Source of the DNA: Beaufortia kweichowensis
Lineage: Eukaryota > Chordata > Actinopteri > Cypriniformes > Gastromyzontidae
Direction of reading: 5' to 3'
Length of the DNA stretch: 64,000 nt
Assembly (NCBI GenBank): GCA_019155185.1
Contig: CM032809.1
Span: forward strand, 5,575,621-5,639,620
This document shows, one piece after another, positions 23,170-34,991 of the stretch (position 1 is the first letter of the stretch; each line of letters opens with the position of its first letter). Below the pieces are notes generated by a model. The model was not told the origin of the DNA, ran no database searches, and saw nothing but the letters and a program-made list of their open reading frames with translations. A program made the translations under genes and the position numbers.

Positions 23170-26100
23170 ATGGGATCTGAAAAAGACTTGGAATCACCCC
23201 ACTCCTCCGTTAGTGGCATTCCCAATCCCAAATGCCGTGGAAAGAAACAAGGCAGGATCTCTTTTCACAGTCTGTTTCATGGCAAACGTGGATCCAGGGG
23301 AAACAAGGCCAATGTGGGCACACCTCTTGCGCAACAGCTGCAACAACAGCAGCAACAACAGCTTCTGCAGCCCCCAACACCCACCAACGTTTCTTCAGAA
23401 CCAACAGGGACAGATGCCGTCGAGCCGCTGTCCACCAGCCAGGCCTCTCTAGGTGGCCAAGAGTTCCTAGAGTGTCCCCTGTGCTTGGTACGGCAACCTG
23501 CGGATCAGCTTCCCGAGCTCCAGGGCTGCAGTCACCGGTCTTGCCTGTGCTGTCTTCGCCAGTACTTGCGTATCGAGATCACGGAGAGCCGAGTGCAGCT
23601 CAGCTGTCCAGAATGCGCTGAGCGACTGGCTCCTCGGCAGGTGGCTGTCATTCTGGACGATCCCGTACTGATGGAGAAGTATGAGGAGTTCCTGCTTCGC
23701 CGCTGTCTAGCGTCAGACCCAGACTGCAGATGGTGCCCAGCCCCGGACTGTGGGTAAGACAGTTAAAAAACAAACATTTTATTTTTTAATGCATGAAAAG
23801 TACCTGTTTTGAGTAAGAGATGATGTAGACACCCAATGAACAAGTTTGGCTAGGCCAAACTGATTAATTCCAGTAAAGTCAAACACTAACACTAACACTA
23901 GAGAACCGATTTTATTTCGAACAATTTAGGGAGGGACATTTTTTGTTTTGGTTTGACAATGGTTAAAGAAATGGTTTACTGGAAATGACTTGGCCGCCCG
24001 CAGGCCAAACCTGAACCCTATTGTTCACCTTTCAGGATGTGTGCCAGACCCGTCACCCACAATCAGTTCTTGACCTCACCCTAAATGGTTTTAAATCAAA
24101 TGCTAAACTAGTGTATAGATGTGGCCTAATATTGTAATAAACAGTAAGATGAAGTTCTTCACGGTTTGTGCTGTACTGCGAATGTAGGAGGCAATTGGCC
24201 AGTTATAGGGAACACTTGCGCTTGTGTGGGAAGCCGTGTTTAACTGATGTGTCATTCTGAAAGAGTGTGATTACATTAGAAGCCTTTACAACCTGTTAGA
24301 GACCTGTCAATCATAATGTTGGGCTGATGACCAACATTTAGGGGACATGTTTCTGTCTGCATGTTTGACTCACCGCCACTTCCCTTTAAACCCACGACTG
24401 ATGCTGAGGGGATTTTCAGATGGTGGGGGGAATTTACAGAAGGGACATTTTGGCCATTAAGAGTGATTTCTCTGTTGGTTAGTTATTGTGGACTTTAAAT
24501 GCGTGTGTGGCTTATTTTTGCCCTTTTAAATTGTAGTTTAATATTAAGGCAGAATAATTGCATGTTATTATGCGTCAGTTTTGCATCTGCTTTATTGAAG
24601 AACCACAATGAATCAGTCATTCTATAAATATACCAGTGAACACACATATACACACATGGTCCCTCCTACTTATCTGTTTATTTAAATCACATTAAAATGT
24701 GTCATTTTTTTATAACCTACAGCATTTACATGCATTCATCTAGCAGACATTTTTATACAATAAGAGTCAGACCCAAGGCTTTTCTACATTTATTTTGAGC
24801 TACATGAAGTGTAAGTATTTGCTGCCTGTGCCTTGTCCATGGTGCAGTTTTTTACCCATCAGCCCATCAAGCAGCATTAGTTCAGCTTGATTGAAAGTCC
24901 AGGACTACCAATCAGAGAGGGGAACAGCTTGGTACTTTCTCCCTATGTGGTGGGTTGCTATGGAAACTGAGATGCGGCATGGAGGTGGAGTTGCCAGGGG
25001 AAACTGAAGCTGCTATTTGATTAAAACAATCATTGGCTACTCACTTGACCGTGTGTTCGTACCACGGAGTCTTGATTTCACCATCGTTGAGTTAGTGAGT
25101 TTTTTTGGAATAGCAGTCACGCACAGCAAGGTCGGTTTTGACATGACTGTACATGTAAGGTGTGAGTGTGCTAGGTTATAAAGGATATTACTGTTCCCCA
25201 TTGCAGATAAACTGATTTATGAGGTGTAAGGCCCGAGGAGGAATTTTTCTAAAGCAACTATGGTAACTCCAGACTTTGTGCCAGCAGGTCAAAACATGCA
25301 CATTAAACAAGTAGAATTGCTTTTCCACGCATAATCTGGAATGATGGACGTTGTTTGAGTTAAGTTGCATTGTTAATGACACAACTTTTTATAGTTATTT
25401 TTATAATTATTATGCTATTCTCTAGTTGTTCTGACATCTGGCAACCAGTAATGTTCTTAGGGCAAGAGTAAAATAAAACTGGAATACTTAGAAACTCATG
25501 CAAAACCATATTGACTGGCAATAAATCCTCCCTCTCTTTTTCCACAGTGTTGTAGTCTGCACCGCTTTCCCACTAACTTTAACAGGTGTTTAATATTACA
25601 AAGAAACGAAAGCTAAATTAAATTCAGTTGGTACCACGTTCATGCTTTTGTTGTGTATACTTTTGAGATTAATATGCTGTCACAAGAAAACCTCAAAATG
25701 GGTTGCATAATTGCAGTCATATAAAGAGCTTGCTGTGGTAAAAACTGAAAAGTGTTTCAATCTTACCCAGTGAGACTGTATTGACTGCATGGGATTATTT
25801 TGGACACTTCCATGATGATTATAGCATGGTATTTTTTAAAATGCCTTGAAGTTCCATGGAAATACCATGGTACAATGATATATGAATTTGGTTATCATAC
25901 AACTACCATGGAACTGAATATATCAGAATAGTATTTACATTTAATCATTATCCAAAGACGTTTATCCCAAGTGACAATTTATTATACAAGGTCCTATAAT
26001 TAAAATTTTTAAGAGTACACTAGACTTCTTTGTAAGGTAGATTATACTACATAAATAGTTATAATAAACGATATTCTCTTGAAGAGTCTTTTGACCCGTT

Positions 26101-28983
26101 TGCATTGTTCTCCTGCCAGTTTTGCAGTCATTGCATCTGGATGCGCCAGCTGCCCCAGGCTGGTGTGTCGAAGGGAAGGGTGTGGTGCTGAATTCTGTTA
26201 CCACTGCAAACAGGCTTGGCATCCTAACCAGACGTGTGACTCTGCCCGACAACAGAGGGCGCTGTCATTGAGAACCCATAGTAACCATTCACCCAGCTAC
26301 ACGACTGAGCAGGGACACAGTGAGTATTTTTGTCTTTCGTAAGCTTCCATTATACCATAAACACCTTAGCAACCAGATAGCAATGCCCTGGTAACCATCT
26401 CTCTAGCAAGTTGTACATGTACAAGCACATATATTTCCTTCAGATAGTGTAAATACTATGTTGTGTGGAGTTTTTTGCACATTTATTGAGTTTTTGTCCC
26501 TTAAGGACTGCTTTTCGGGTTGTCTGTAGGTCTCCTGACTCAAAGCAGAATGAGTCTACAAACTTCCTGTTTCACTGCTTTTATTTTCTTCTGAGATTCA
26601 AGAGGAGGTCTCGTAGCATACTGTATTTACATTAGATACTGTCTGACTGGACACATTCTAAATCCAAACATTTTAATCTCCTTTCAGCCGATGACATCAA
26701 GCCTTGCCCCCGATGCGGTGCCTACATCATCAAGATGAACGACGGGAGCTGTAATCACATGACCTGCGCTGTATGCGGCTGTGAGTTCTGCTGGCTCTGT
26801 ATGAAGGAGATTTCAGACCTGCACTACCTCAGGTATCATCGTTGAGCAGTTGCCATTTTAAAGTTGGTTTTCTGCTTGGTAGAAACTGAGAATAACTCTC
26901 CTGGACTTTGTGTTTTCTCAGTCCATCAGGTTGCACCTTCTGGGGAAAAAAGCCATGGAGTCGCAAGAAGAAGATTCTTTGGCAGCTGGGCACTTTGATT
27001 GGTGCACCGGTGGGCATCACTTTAATCGCTGGCATCGCAGTTCCTGCCATGGTTATTGGCATCCCGGTTTACATTGGACGCAAGGTGCGGATACGCTGTG
27101 ACATTAATCAAAAACAATCAGGAACAGAATTTTCTTAAAACCAGTGGGAACTTCCCTCTTTCCACCCACTGTGTAGCTTAGCCAGCCTAATCGCTGTTGA
27201 TTCTGGTACAAAGACTTCCTTGTGTAGAACTGTTCAGGCAGGATTCAGCATTGTTCCTTTGCCCTGGTACTTCATGTTACAAAGCTTTCTTTTTCGTTTT
27301 TAGAATAGCAGCTTACTAGTAATGACTGTGTTAATGAACATTTGTACATGACGCCATTTGTTGTTTTGTTTTCTGTCACTTTTAAGTTTTAAAGTGCCAA
27401 CTCCTAATAAAGGCTAACAAAGGCGGTACAAGAGCACCTGATTGCGTTTAGCACAACAGATCTCAAATCTATGATTGTAAGTAATACAAATGCTATAACC
27501 TTGCTGCTTTTATTTACAGATCCACTCACACTATGAAGGGAAGAAGACTTCCCACCACAGGAGAAATCTGGCTATCACTGGGGGCGTGGCTTTGTCTATC
27601 ATCACCGCCCCTGTCATCGCCGCCGTCAGTGTGGGTGAGTACTCGTAAAAAATTCTAAAATTGTTCAGAAAGTACTAATGAAGTAAATCAACAATACCCA
27701 AAGGAAGCTATTTGAAAAATCCCAACTCTAATTTACACTTTTAAAAAATATTTTCTATCACAGTACATGGACACTTTTGAATAGCTGAAATGTAGCTGAA
27801 TTAACATTTCTTGATGGCGTCTTTTCTCCAGGAATTGGTGTTCCCATCATGTTGGCATACGTGTATGGTGTTGTGCCTATCTCTCTGTGCCGCGGTGGAG
27901 GCTGTGGGGTTAGCCGGGGCAAAGGACGAGGTGTTAGGATTGACTTTGATGAGGATGATGGACCTATAACAGGTAAATAAAGTTTATTCAGTTCACATTT
28001 AAAGAGAAATATGTCATTACCTGATTTGTCATGTGATGGAAACGTCAAGTAGATCAAATGCATTGTGTTTTCATAGTTGCTGATGCATGGCGAGCACTGA
28101 AGTCCCCCAGTCTGGGTGAAAGCAGTTTGGAGGGAGGAGCTAGTGGCCTCAGTACCACCTCTCCAAGCGAGGGCCTATCAGTGGCCCCGGGGGGCCTGGG
28201 AGACACGCCCCACTTCAACACACTAGCAGGAGGAGCACTTGGCGCTAGGACAGGAAAATATAACAGGTAATTTGTTATTATGGTACATTTAGTACATTGT
28301 AAATATGGATAGTGTTTTTGTTTCCATGTAATGACACGTGTGTATGTGACAGGCTGGAGGTTCAAGGAACAGAACTGAGTAAGGAAGGTGGCAGCAGGGA
28401 GACGGGCAGCTTGGGAGCGGCCAGTGACTGTGCCAGCACAAGAGGAATGGCAGGATCCATCACTTCCTCTTACACCTTACCTGACAGGTGTGTGTATGTT
28501 TATCACCTGTCTTAGTTTTTCAGTTGACTTTAGTCTTACCTTTTCTATGACCTGTTGTGTTTCAGAGAGGGCACGAACCTCGAGATCCAGGTGGACATTG
28601 AAACTAAACCCAGCCATCTGTGTTTAACCACCGAAGAGGATCTGGCTCCACCCACTGCTGCTATGGCCCCCGGCTCAGGGGAGGAGCCTCAGGACTGTAG
28701 TTCCCGCAGGAGCGGCGTTGTATTGGATTCCCCTCTTGGACTTTCTCCAGGGGTGTCACTCAGGGAGGGTCTTCGAGACGTTACCCTCGCTCAACCGGAA
28801 AGCATCCGCAGCGACCTGGAGATGTCCGACACGCAGTCGGACGATATCGCGGAGCTGACGTCTGACGACTGTGACTCGCCCCACCCCAAGAGTTGCCACG
28901 GCGTCCCGCCCCAGACAACCTGCAGAGCCTTGAACCCCACCGACAGCTTGCACTGTCCCGACAATGTCATTCTTTACGTGTGA
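23170..28983 (+). CDS. rnf19b: RNF19B, RING-between-RING E3 ubiquitin ligase with two membrane segments
   Basis: Nine coding exons: 23170-23753, 26120-26319, 26688-26832, 26922-27084, 27520-27634, 27832-27972, 28077-28266, 28353-28487, 28566-28983, giving 696 residues (human 732). The MGSEKD start matches the orthologue. RING1 (about 102-149) opens ECPLCLVRQ and closes SCPEC. The IBR follows (CRWCPAPDCG through EFCYHCKQAWHPNQTC). RING2 (about 268-300) opens CPRCGAYIIKMNDGSC, with the putative catalytic Cys283 in GSCNHMTC. Two hydrophobic segments (about 332-360 and 385-421) would anchor it in membranes. RBR ligases take ubiquitin onto the RING2 cysteine before passing it to substrate; the RNF19 family acts at the ER, and human RNF19B (NKLAM) is linked to lymphocyte cytotoxicity. 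The tail keeps the conserved LAQPESIRSDLE block. A glutamine-rich stretch (residues 55-67) is less usual for the family as I recall it. Confidence 0.96.
23754..26119 (+). other. rnf19b: rnf19b large intron with old repeat fragments
   Basis: A 2.4-kb intron between the RING1 and IBR exons. It holds an L2/UnaL2-like LINE tail on the reverse strand at about 24721-24775, a second degenerate piece at about 25935-25985, and a run of ACTAAC units near 23885-23900. An ACCATGG-rich inverted-repeat region lies at 25804-25915. No hidden exon was recognised. Confidence 0.5.
25804..25915. repeat. Short inverted-repeat (palindromic) element with CCATGG motifs
   Basis: Within about 110 bp, CATGGTATTTTTTAAAATGCC is mirrored by GGAAATACCATGG and CTACCATGG motifs, giving a hairpin-prone arrangement. 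ACCATGG-type palindromes also occur at 21447-21455 and near 48040-48060, suggesting a dispersed small MITE. The family name is not known to me. Confidence 0.35.
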
Positions 28984-30970
28984 GAGAGCGACTCTCACAA
29001 TTGCACAAATCAACTGTTTCTGACCTTCTGACTTGTTAATGCTTTACCTATTATGTTGCTGCTTTTTATAATTATTAAAACACCTTACTCGCATCTAGAC
29101 AACTCATGGAACTGACTGATCATCGCTCTGCTCTCCTGTCTCTTTATGAGCACGGATGGGTCCTCTACCTCTTCGGAAATTCATACTGTTATTCATTTTG
29201 TTGTTGTGTTTACTTCTTGCAACAACAACGATGCCTTGAACAAAAAAAATTTGGTAAAAGGACAGTTCATCTCAAAATGAAAATTCTGTCACACATGTGC
29301 TCATGTTTGCGCAAATGTTTCAAACCTGTATGATTTCTTTCTTTTGTCAAACTCTTTACCACAAAATCTGCTAATATAAAGCAGCATATTCATGCTGATT
29401 TTATTTAAACCGTGTTAGTGAATGGTGACCACAGGCTGTCAGGGATTTTTGGAGCTTGGAAACTGGTCACCATTTACTTTTACTACATAGAAAAAAAGCT
29501 TCTGAACAATCTTTAGAAGATCTGCATTTGTGTTTTATGGAAGAACAAAAGTCCTATAGGTTTGAAATGACTAAATGATTGAGAGGAATAAAAGTACAGA
29601 ACCTTCATATTTGGGTCAACTGTTCCTTTAAATAGGTACAATCATTGCCACCAGAATTTCCTTAGAAAACAAACAAACAAATAATACTACAAAATGAAAC
29701 GTCACCAAGCACATGTATATGTATATGTAAGAAACTTCCGAATGGTTTGAGTGACTTTTTACAGATGCTTTTATGAGCGACACATTACAGTATTGTTTGT
29801 ATGTTTGTTTCTCTTTGATTTCATCCTATACGACCTGGAAATTGTATGATTTGCCGCATGCATGCGAGTGCATGCCTGCGCTAGTATATGTGAACACAAG
29901 CAGAGTATTGTTTTTTGGTCACTGAGGCCCAGTTTGCACAGAAGTACACACTTAAGTTTCATCACACGCAGAATGAGAGATATCAGTATAGACTAAAGTC
30001 AGTGCGACGGGAGACCGATCCGAGCTTTACAAGCAGACAGCTTCACTTGAATCACTGACTGCCTGCCTTACAGACAGAGCACATGCAATCAGTTTCCTTA
30101 AACTGTCTGTAATTCACTGACAACACTGTCTGTGCCCTCTTGAGTTGAGAGAAAGGTTATGAGTGTAATCTATCTATGTATGAATGGATGTTTACCAGTG
30201 TTGATTCTATTGGTGGGTATTAAATCATATAGTATCAAGGGTGGACCTGCCGTTCACATGCATGTCTGTTGTATAATTTTTATTATTGTTTTTATGATTT
30301 TATTATTTGATCTCTTTCTTAAGCACACAGCTTTGAATTGTTTTGCCCAGTTCATGTTTGTTTTACCTGCTAGCTGGATTGGATGAAGAGAAGAGTTGGT
30401 TGATTGATGAATGAATGAGCACTCCTGCACTTTATCCTACTATTTATCATTGTTCTACATTGTAGGCTTATATTTATGCACTCCCTCTTCTTTGGTTTTT
30501 CAGCCTCTCTGGGATAACACAACATTTGAACACGGCAGTCGTGATTTTCTTATTTAATTTTCGATGTAATGGAATACTGAAAGTTTCATATTCTCTATAT
30601 GTGCTACGCTTTCTGAATCTCTATCATAAATATTATATTTGGCTGCAAAGAGAATTTTTACATGAATGATGGGTTAAGCTTTGTCTTGTAATCACAAAAC
30701 TTTGTGGTTGACACATCTTTTGCTTTTTTGTTGTGTGAAGATGTTTTATACTTTGTAGGTTTTTGAGCAAATTGTGAAAAGTACTTGACAATTTGAATAT
30801 AAACTGGTTATGGTGAAATGAGTGTTAAAAATTAAATAAGCAATATGCTGAAAAGACTAAAGGCGTATTAAATTTGGCATTGTTTTATACATCCCCACAA
30901 AGCAAAGATAACTGCACTGGCTGTGAGTGTTGGAAATAACATGAAAATAAACATTTCTTCCTTTGTGGCA
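28984..30970 (+). other. rnf19b: rnf19b 3' UTR
   Basis: About 2 kb of non-coding sequence after TGA 28981-28983, with AATAAA at 30946-30951. A MITE copy is embedded at 29255-29632, so part of the mature 3' UTR is transposon-derived if the distal signal is used. Confidence 0.5.
29255..29632. mobile_element. MITE copy inside the rnf19b 3' UTR
   Basis: Left end AAAAGGACAGTTCATCTCAA and right end (reverse complement) TAAAGGAACAGTTGACCCAA form imperfect terminal inverted repeats of about 25 bp. They belong to the 'AAAGGGATAGTTCACCCAAAAATGA' fish family. The following TGAAAATTCTGTC and CAAACCTGTATGA blocks are also typical. Diverged and non-coding. Confidence 0.65.
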
Positions 30971-31379
30971 AGTTTTGTCTTTTTTTTTCTCAGTTCTCTG
31001 TATCTTAATTAGCTATTGTGAAATGTCAGTACTATAATAATATAATATAATATAATACTAAAACATATATACAGTGGCCCAAACATGTATCCAAACAGCA
31101 CTAGTAGTAGTAGATTTTAGAGAAATCAGTAATTCATTGCAACTGTAGCCATGTAACATCAGGATAATTCATGAAAACTCGATCTAAATATATACTCATT
31201 TACATTTAAATAGTTTGTTAGATGTATTTAGTTTCCGCTGTGGACAGTGGCGCTTAATTTATTCATTTTGTGTCGAATTCAAATCAACATTCAATATTTC
31301 ATTTCACCGACAGTGCCCTCTGCTGTCCGTGTGCAATATCAACGTCAAACCCTTTTTTGCAGCAGTGTCGTAAACAAAA

Positions 31380-31474
31380 CACCGCTGGCAAAAGCTGCGC
31401 CTGCTTTACGGCAGCTAAGAGGTCGTGAGTGAACTGTGGGCCTGGAGAAGGTTAAAGTGACTCTGATCCAAACG
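31380..31474 (+). other. ndufs5: ndufs5 non-coding first exon and promoter-proximal region
   Basis: A short CpG-containing stretch ends at a donor ACG|GTCAGT (31474/31475). The acceptor ATTTTAG at 32338-32339 opens the coding exon. The transcription start is not visible and the 5' limit is approximate; no TATA box was seen. Confidence 0.45.
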
Positions 31475-32397
31475 GTCAGTGTTTGTTTTTACAGTTCTTA
31501 TAATTTTGTGTAAGATGTACCGTAGATGTAACAGCACAAATGTAACTGTACATAAATTACATTAGAAAACATAATTTTGGTTCGCGGTTATAAGGCCTCC
31601 CGTTAGGCTACCGTGTTAGCAAGCAGCAGGGCAAAGATTATCAACAAACAACGTGATTTTTCCACTAATAATAACCATGGCAGCAAACACGCATGTCAAT
31701 GTTTAATTTTTCTGTCGTTTTAATAGATAGTAAGAAATTATAATAAAATATTTAAGTAATTTAAAGTTCCCCATTCATAACAGTCTATATTCCTCATGCA
31801 TGGGTAACTATTTTATGTTCTTTGAAGAGTCATCTCTTCTCCATTTGTTGTATTATTGCTTTTAGTTTATTGTAATATACCAAAAATCCTACAAAGTTGT
31901 TGCCTCTCAAAAACGTGTGTCCTTTTTGGTCACTTCCATATGTATGTTTTTTTAAATGGATCGAAAGCTCGTGACTGATATTTTTTATGTCTGGACTTTA
32001 TCGACAGGGCTGTAGGAAAACACAAACAGATTATTTAATATATTGGTAAAACAAATTCTATAGGAATTTATATTTTAAGTTTTGACTGAAAATCTCATGT
32101 CCATAACGCTGGGATTGGCCTTATCCTGCGTTCCAAACAACTCGTATTTAGGATATTTCCTACCTCAAACGTGGAAATAACGTCTGGATTTTATAATATT
32201 TAGTTACTTTAGTTAAAAAGTATTTAGTAGGTCCATTCCAGATATTGTTTCTGGTTTGAGATGGGAAAAATCCAAAATTATGGAACACAGCATTAGGGTG
32301 TAATTAATTTTTTACTGACAGTTTTATGCATTATTTTAGACCTTGATGCAGATTATTGCATATTAACTTTCAATATCCATGTACAATGTCTAGAACC

Positions 32398-32816
32398 ATG
32401 CCATTCGTTGACATCCAGTCAAAGCTGGGTATTAATCTGGACCAGTGGCTTTTGGCCCAGAGTGGGGAGCAGCCACAGAAGCGGGTCGCTCGCTGTCATG
32501 CCTTTGAGAAGGAGTGGATAGAGTGTGCTCATGGTATCGGTCAGACTCGAGCCAAAAGAGAATGCAAACTTGAGTTTGAAGACTTCTATGAGTGCATGCA
32601 CCGCCAAAAGACAGTAAGTCTGTTCTGAGATAAAGCTTCCTGGCAAACCATTCAACTGATTTAAACCGTATTTGATAATCAGTATTCTAACATTGTCATT
32701 GCTCCTTACAGCAGAAGCGCTTGTATGAGATTCGTAAACAGAGGGACAAGTTAATTAAGGAGGGATCTTACACACCTCCTCAACACCACACAGGCAATGA
32801 GGAGGCTCGGCCGTGA
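32398..32816 (+). CDS. ndufs5: NADH dehydrogenase iron-sulfur protein 5 (complex I accessory subunit)
   Basis: Exons 32398-32613 and 32712-32816 encode 106 residues, the same length as human NDUFS5. The protein begins MPFVDIQSKLG, and that ATG is preferred over the upstream in-frame ATG at 32386 because it matches the family start. A twin CX9C (CHCH) fold is visible: CHAFEKEWIEC and CKLEFEDFYEC. Such proteins are imported to the intermembrane space and oxidised by the CHCHD4/MIA pathway. NDUFS5 sits on the intermembrane-space side of the complex I proximal arm and, despite its name, binds no iron-sulfur cluster. It ends GNEEARP. AATAAA at 32932-32937 gives a very short 3' UTR. Confidence 0.96.
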
Positions 32817-32954
32817 ATCCAGCAACTCCAGACAGAGCTTTCTCTTCACCCAGACACACTGTTATACAGTTGCTTCCTCACTTATGTATTATAAATATTA
32901 TTGCTGTATCAACATTGTTTGATGTTTGAGAAATAAATGTATTGATTCAATGTT

Positions 32955-34700
32955 ATTACTATTATTGGTGTATTTTCCATCAGATTATTCATCAGGGGAT
33001 TTGTTTTGTGTATATCTACAGTAAGTCTTGTCTTGGTACGGTACAGCTATAGAATATATTCCCTATAAAACTGTTTAAAACTCTGTTTACATTTGAACTT
33101 GATTTCTCAAGTAGTGTGATAGCTTATCTATCCTTGGTTTAGCATATTCTGTTTTGTCTTCCTCTGTGGCTTTGACCCTGATTTGAATTTTACTGTCTTT
33201 GAGTGGTTTAGATAAGCATTCCATGGGATTTTTTTTAGCTGAAAGCTTAATATGAATGCATCAATCCTTTTGACATCCCAATTATGTTACTAAGCCTGCC
33301 ATGCTGACAAGATTGGTCATTTTCTATCTTGGTCAGTGGGTGGCAGTAACAAACCACTATCTTTAAAATTCATTAAGCTTACAAATGCTTGAATTTGTAG
33401 ATGCACTTATAAAAGATCCATGTGCATAGTTTAAGTGTAATGTCACGTACAAATCAAGCAGAATATATAAGTTATACAGAATACAGAAGCTATACAGACC
33501 AGCACATGGGTTCAATTAAGTCTGCTGTATGTTTTTGAACTGGATCTTTCTCTACACAATTAGTTATGACTAAGATGTAGTGTGTTTTAGAACTGAAGTT
33601 ATTTGCCTTCACATAATTATCATCTTATTACAGTACAAACTGGGGAAAGAATGTCAACGGGATGTTTTACTGGTATTTTTGGCTGGGCTGGTCTTCTGTG
33701 ATGCTTTTGTTTGAGTTGTGCACCAACAGCAGTTAATCCTTCGCTGTCACAATTTCACTGCAGCTTTAATGTGGGGCTATGTGGGGAAAAACAGATTTAA
33801 AACTGTTGAAATTTTCATTCTGTTTTTGAATGAACTTCTGAAATATGTGTTTGAACAAAGTAAAGTTAGACAATATTGCCACATTTACAATACCAGTCAA
33901 AAGTTGAGACACAATTGACAAAAATGTTTCAAAAATGATCTTAAAAAAATCTGAAGGTGTATATTTCAACATCTGAAATTAATTGTGTAGACATAAAATA
34001 TAATTGTGCAAACATATTGATTTTTAAAATTAAAACACTCAAATTTGATTTAAAAATATTAAAAATGCCGAGAATATGATTTTGAAAATGGGTGCAAAGG
34101 GTGACTTTTTCTGAAGATGCTAAATATAACAAGTGTTCATTTATTTTGGATCAGAAGATCTAAACAATGAAGAGAGTGTTTCCAAACTTTTGACTGTTAC
34201 TGTACATTATCGGGGACACCTTGAACATTAAAACCATTACAGAGATTCTATATGGATTTACTGGTTGTAATTAGAATTGCATTGGTTTTAGTGGAAACTA
34301 TAATGGTCTTTTTGGACCTCTAAAGCTAATGTGTTGAGCTTTATTAGTGGAATGTTATCTGGCGGATGAGAAACCAATAGAACAATATTAAATACTACTA
34401 TTGGGAGTAAGTACCAAAACACACAACATATTGGGAATTTGTAATGATTTTTTAGTAAACAGCTGCTGGTTCATAATGTTTGAATTTGTAAGTGAAACAA
34501 TATTAAAATTATTTTCATATTAAAATCTCGAAGCTTTATCTGACTTCCAAGCATTTAAATATAATTTTAACTTGCATCCAAATAAACTGAATTTTACATA
34601 AAAATTAGCATATTACATTGTGCTGTTATTAAATATAACAGTCCGTGTGATTTTCATATAAAACTCTGGATGATGCATATCATTATTAAAACCCTCACCA
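32955..34700. other. Intergenic spacer between ndufs5 and macf1
   Basis: AT-rich, without supported coding sequence. It contains a Tc1/mariner-type MITE at 33885-34207. The CpG and purine-rich macf1 leader starts after about 34700. Confidence 0.5.
33885..34207. mobile_element. Tc1/mariner-type MITE
   Basis: The left end reads TACCAGTCAAAAGTTGAGACA (from 33891), and the right end on the opposite strand reads AGTAACAGTCAAAAGTTTGG, giving terminal inverted repeats about 320 bp apart. The 'CAGTCAAAAGTTTGGACACA' end is a common fish Tc1-like MITE signature, and TA dinucleotides occur at both borders. The interior is AT-rich and non-coding. Confidence 0.6.
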
Positions 34701-34719
34701 TCATCATTAAAGAGGGCTG

Positions 34720-34991
34720 GGCCAGAACGGAGGATGAGAAGAGGGTGAGGAAGAGGAGGAGGAGGAGGGGGCTGGAGAAAGAGAGAGCGGGAGAGAAGGA
34801 GGGATATGAAAGGAGGAGAATCGACAGCCATTACCGAATCAGTCTCCATACTGCTCCTCCGTAACGGGCCGGTGTGAACCGAGTGTAGCTGTGTTCTTCT
34901 GGCCGGCTGAGAGGCGTGTTTGTCGGATTACAATCCAGCGCATCCCCGCCTCTGTCACCCTGCGCGCGTTAACGGGAACTGCCGTTACACG
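34720..34991 (+). other. macf1: macf1 non-coding first exon (promoter A)
   Basis: A CpG-richer block with a long polypurine tract (34736-34820) ends in a consensus donor, CACG|GTAAGA, at 34991/34992. The next acceptor in register is TTCTAG at 38229-38230, twelve bases before the first macf1 ATG. Assignment as its 5' UTR exon is by position and splice signals; the 5' limit is unknown. Confidence 0.5.
34736..34820 (+). repeat. Polypurine (GA/GGA) tract in the macf1 leader
   Basis: About 85 bp almost purely A/G on the + strand with repeated AGGAGG and GAGAG units. A mirror-like polypurine run of this length can form triplex DNA in vitro. Its position near a transcription start is notable. Confidence 0.7.

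Noticed and set aside
28054..28365. 103-codon minus-strand frame and similar minus-strand frames under rnf19b exons
   Set aside because: Antisense shadows of coding exons, without independent start context or homology.
31073..31110. Tc1-like end (TACAGTGGCCCAAACATG)
   Set aside because: Only one end is seen and no inverted partner was found within a few hundred bases; too short to call.
32386..32397. Upstream in-frame ATG for ndufs5
   Set aside because: It would add MSRT before the conserved MPFVDIQ start. The downstream ATG gives the family length of 106 residues.
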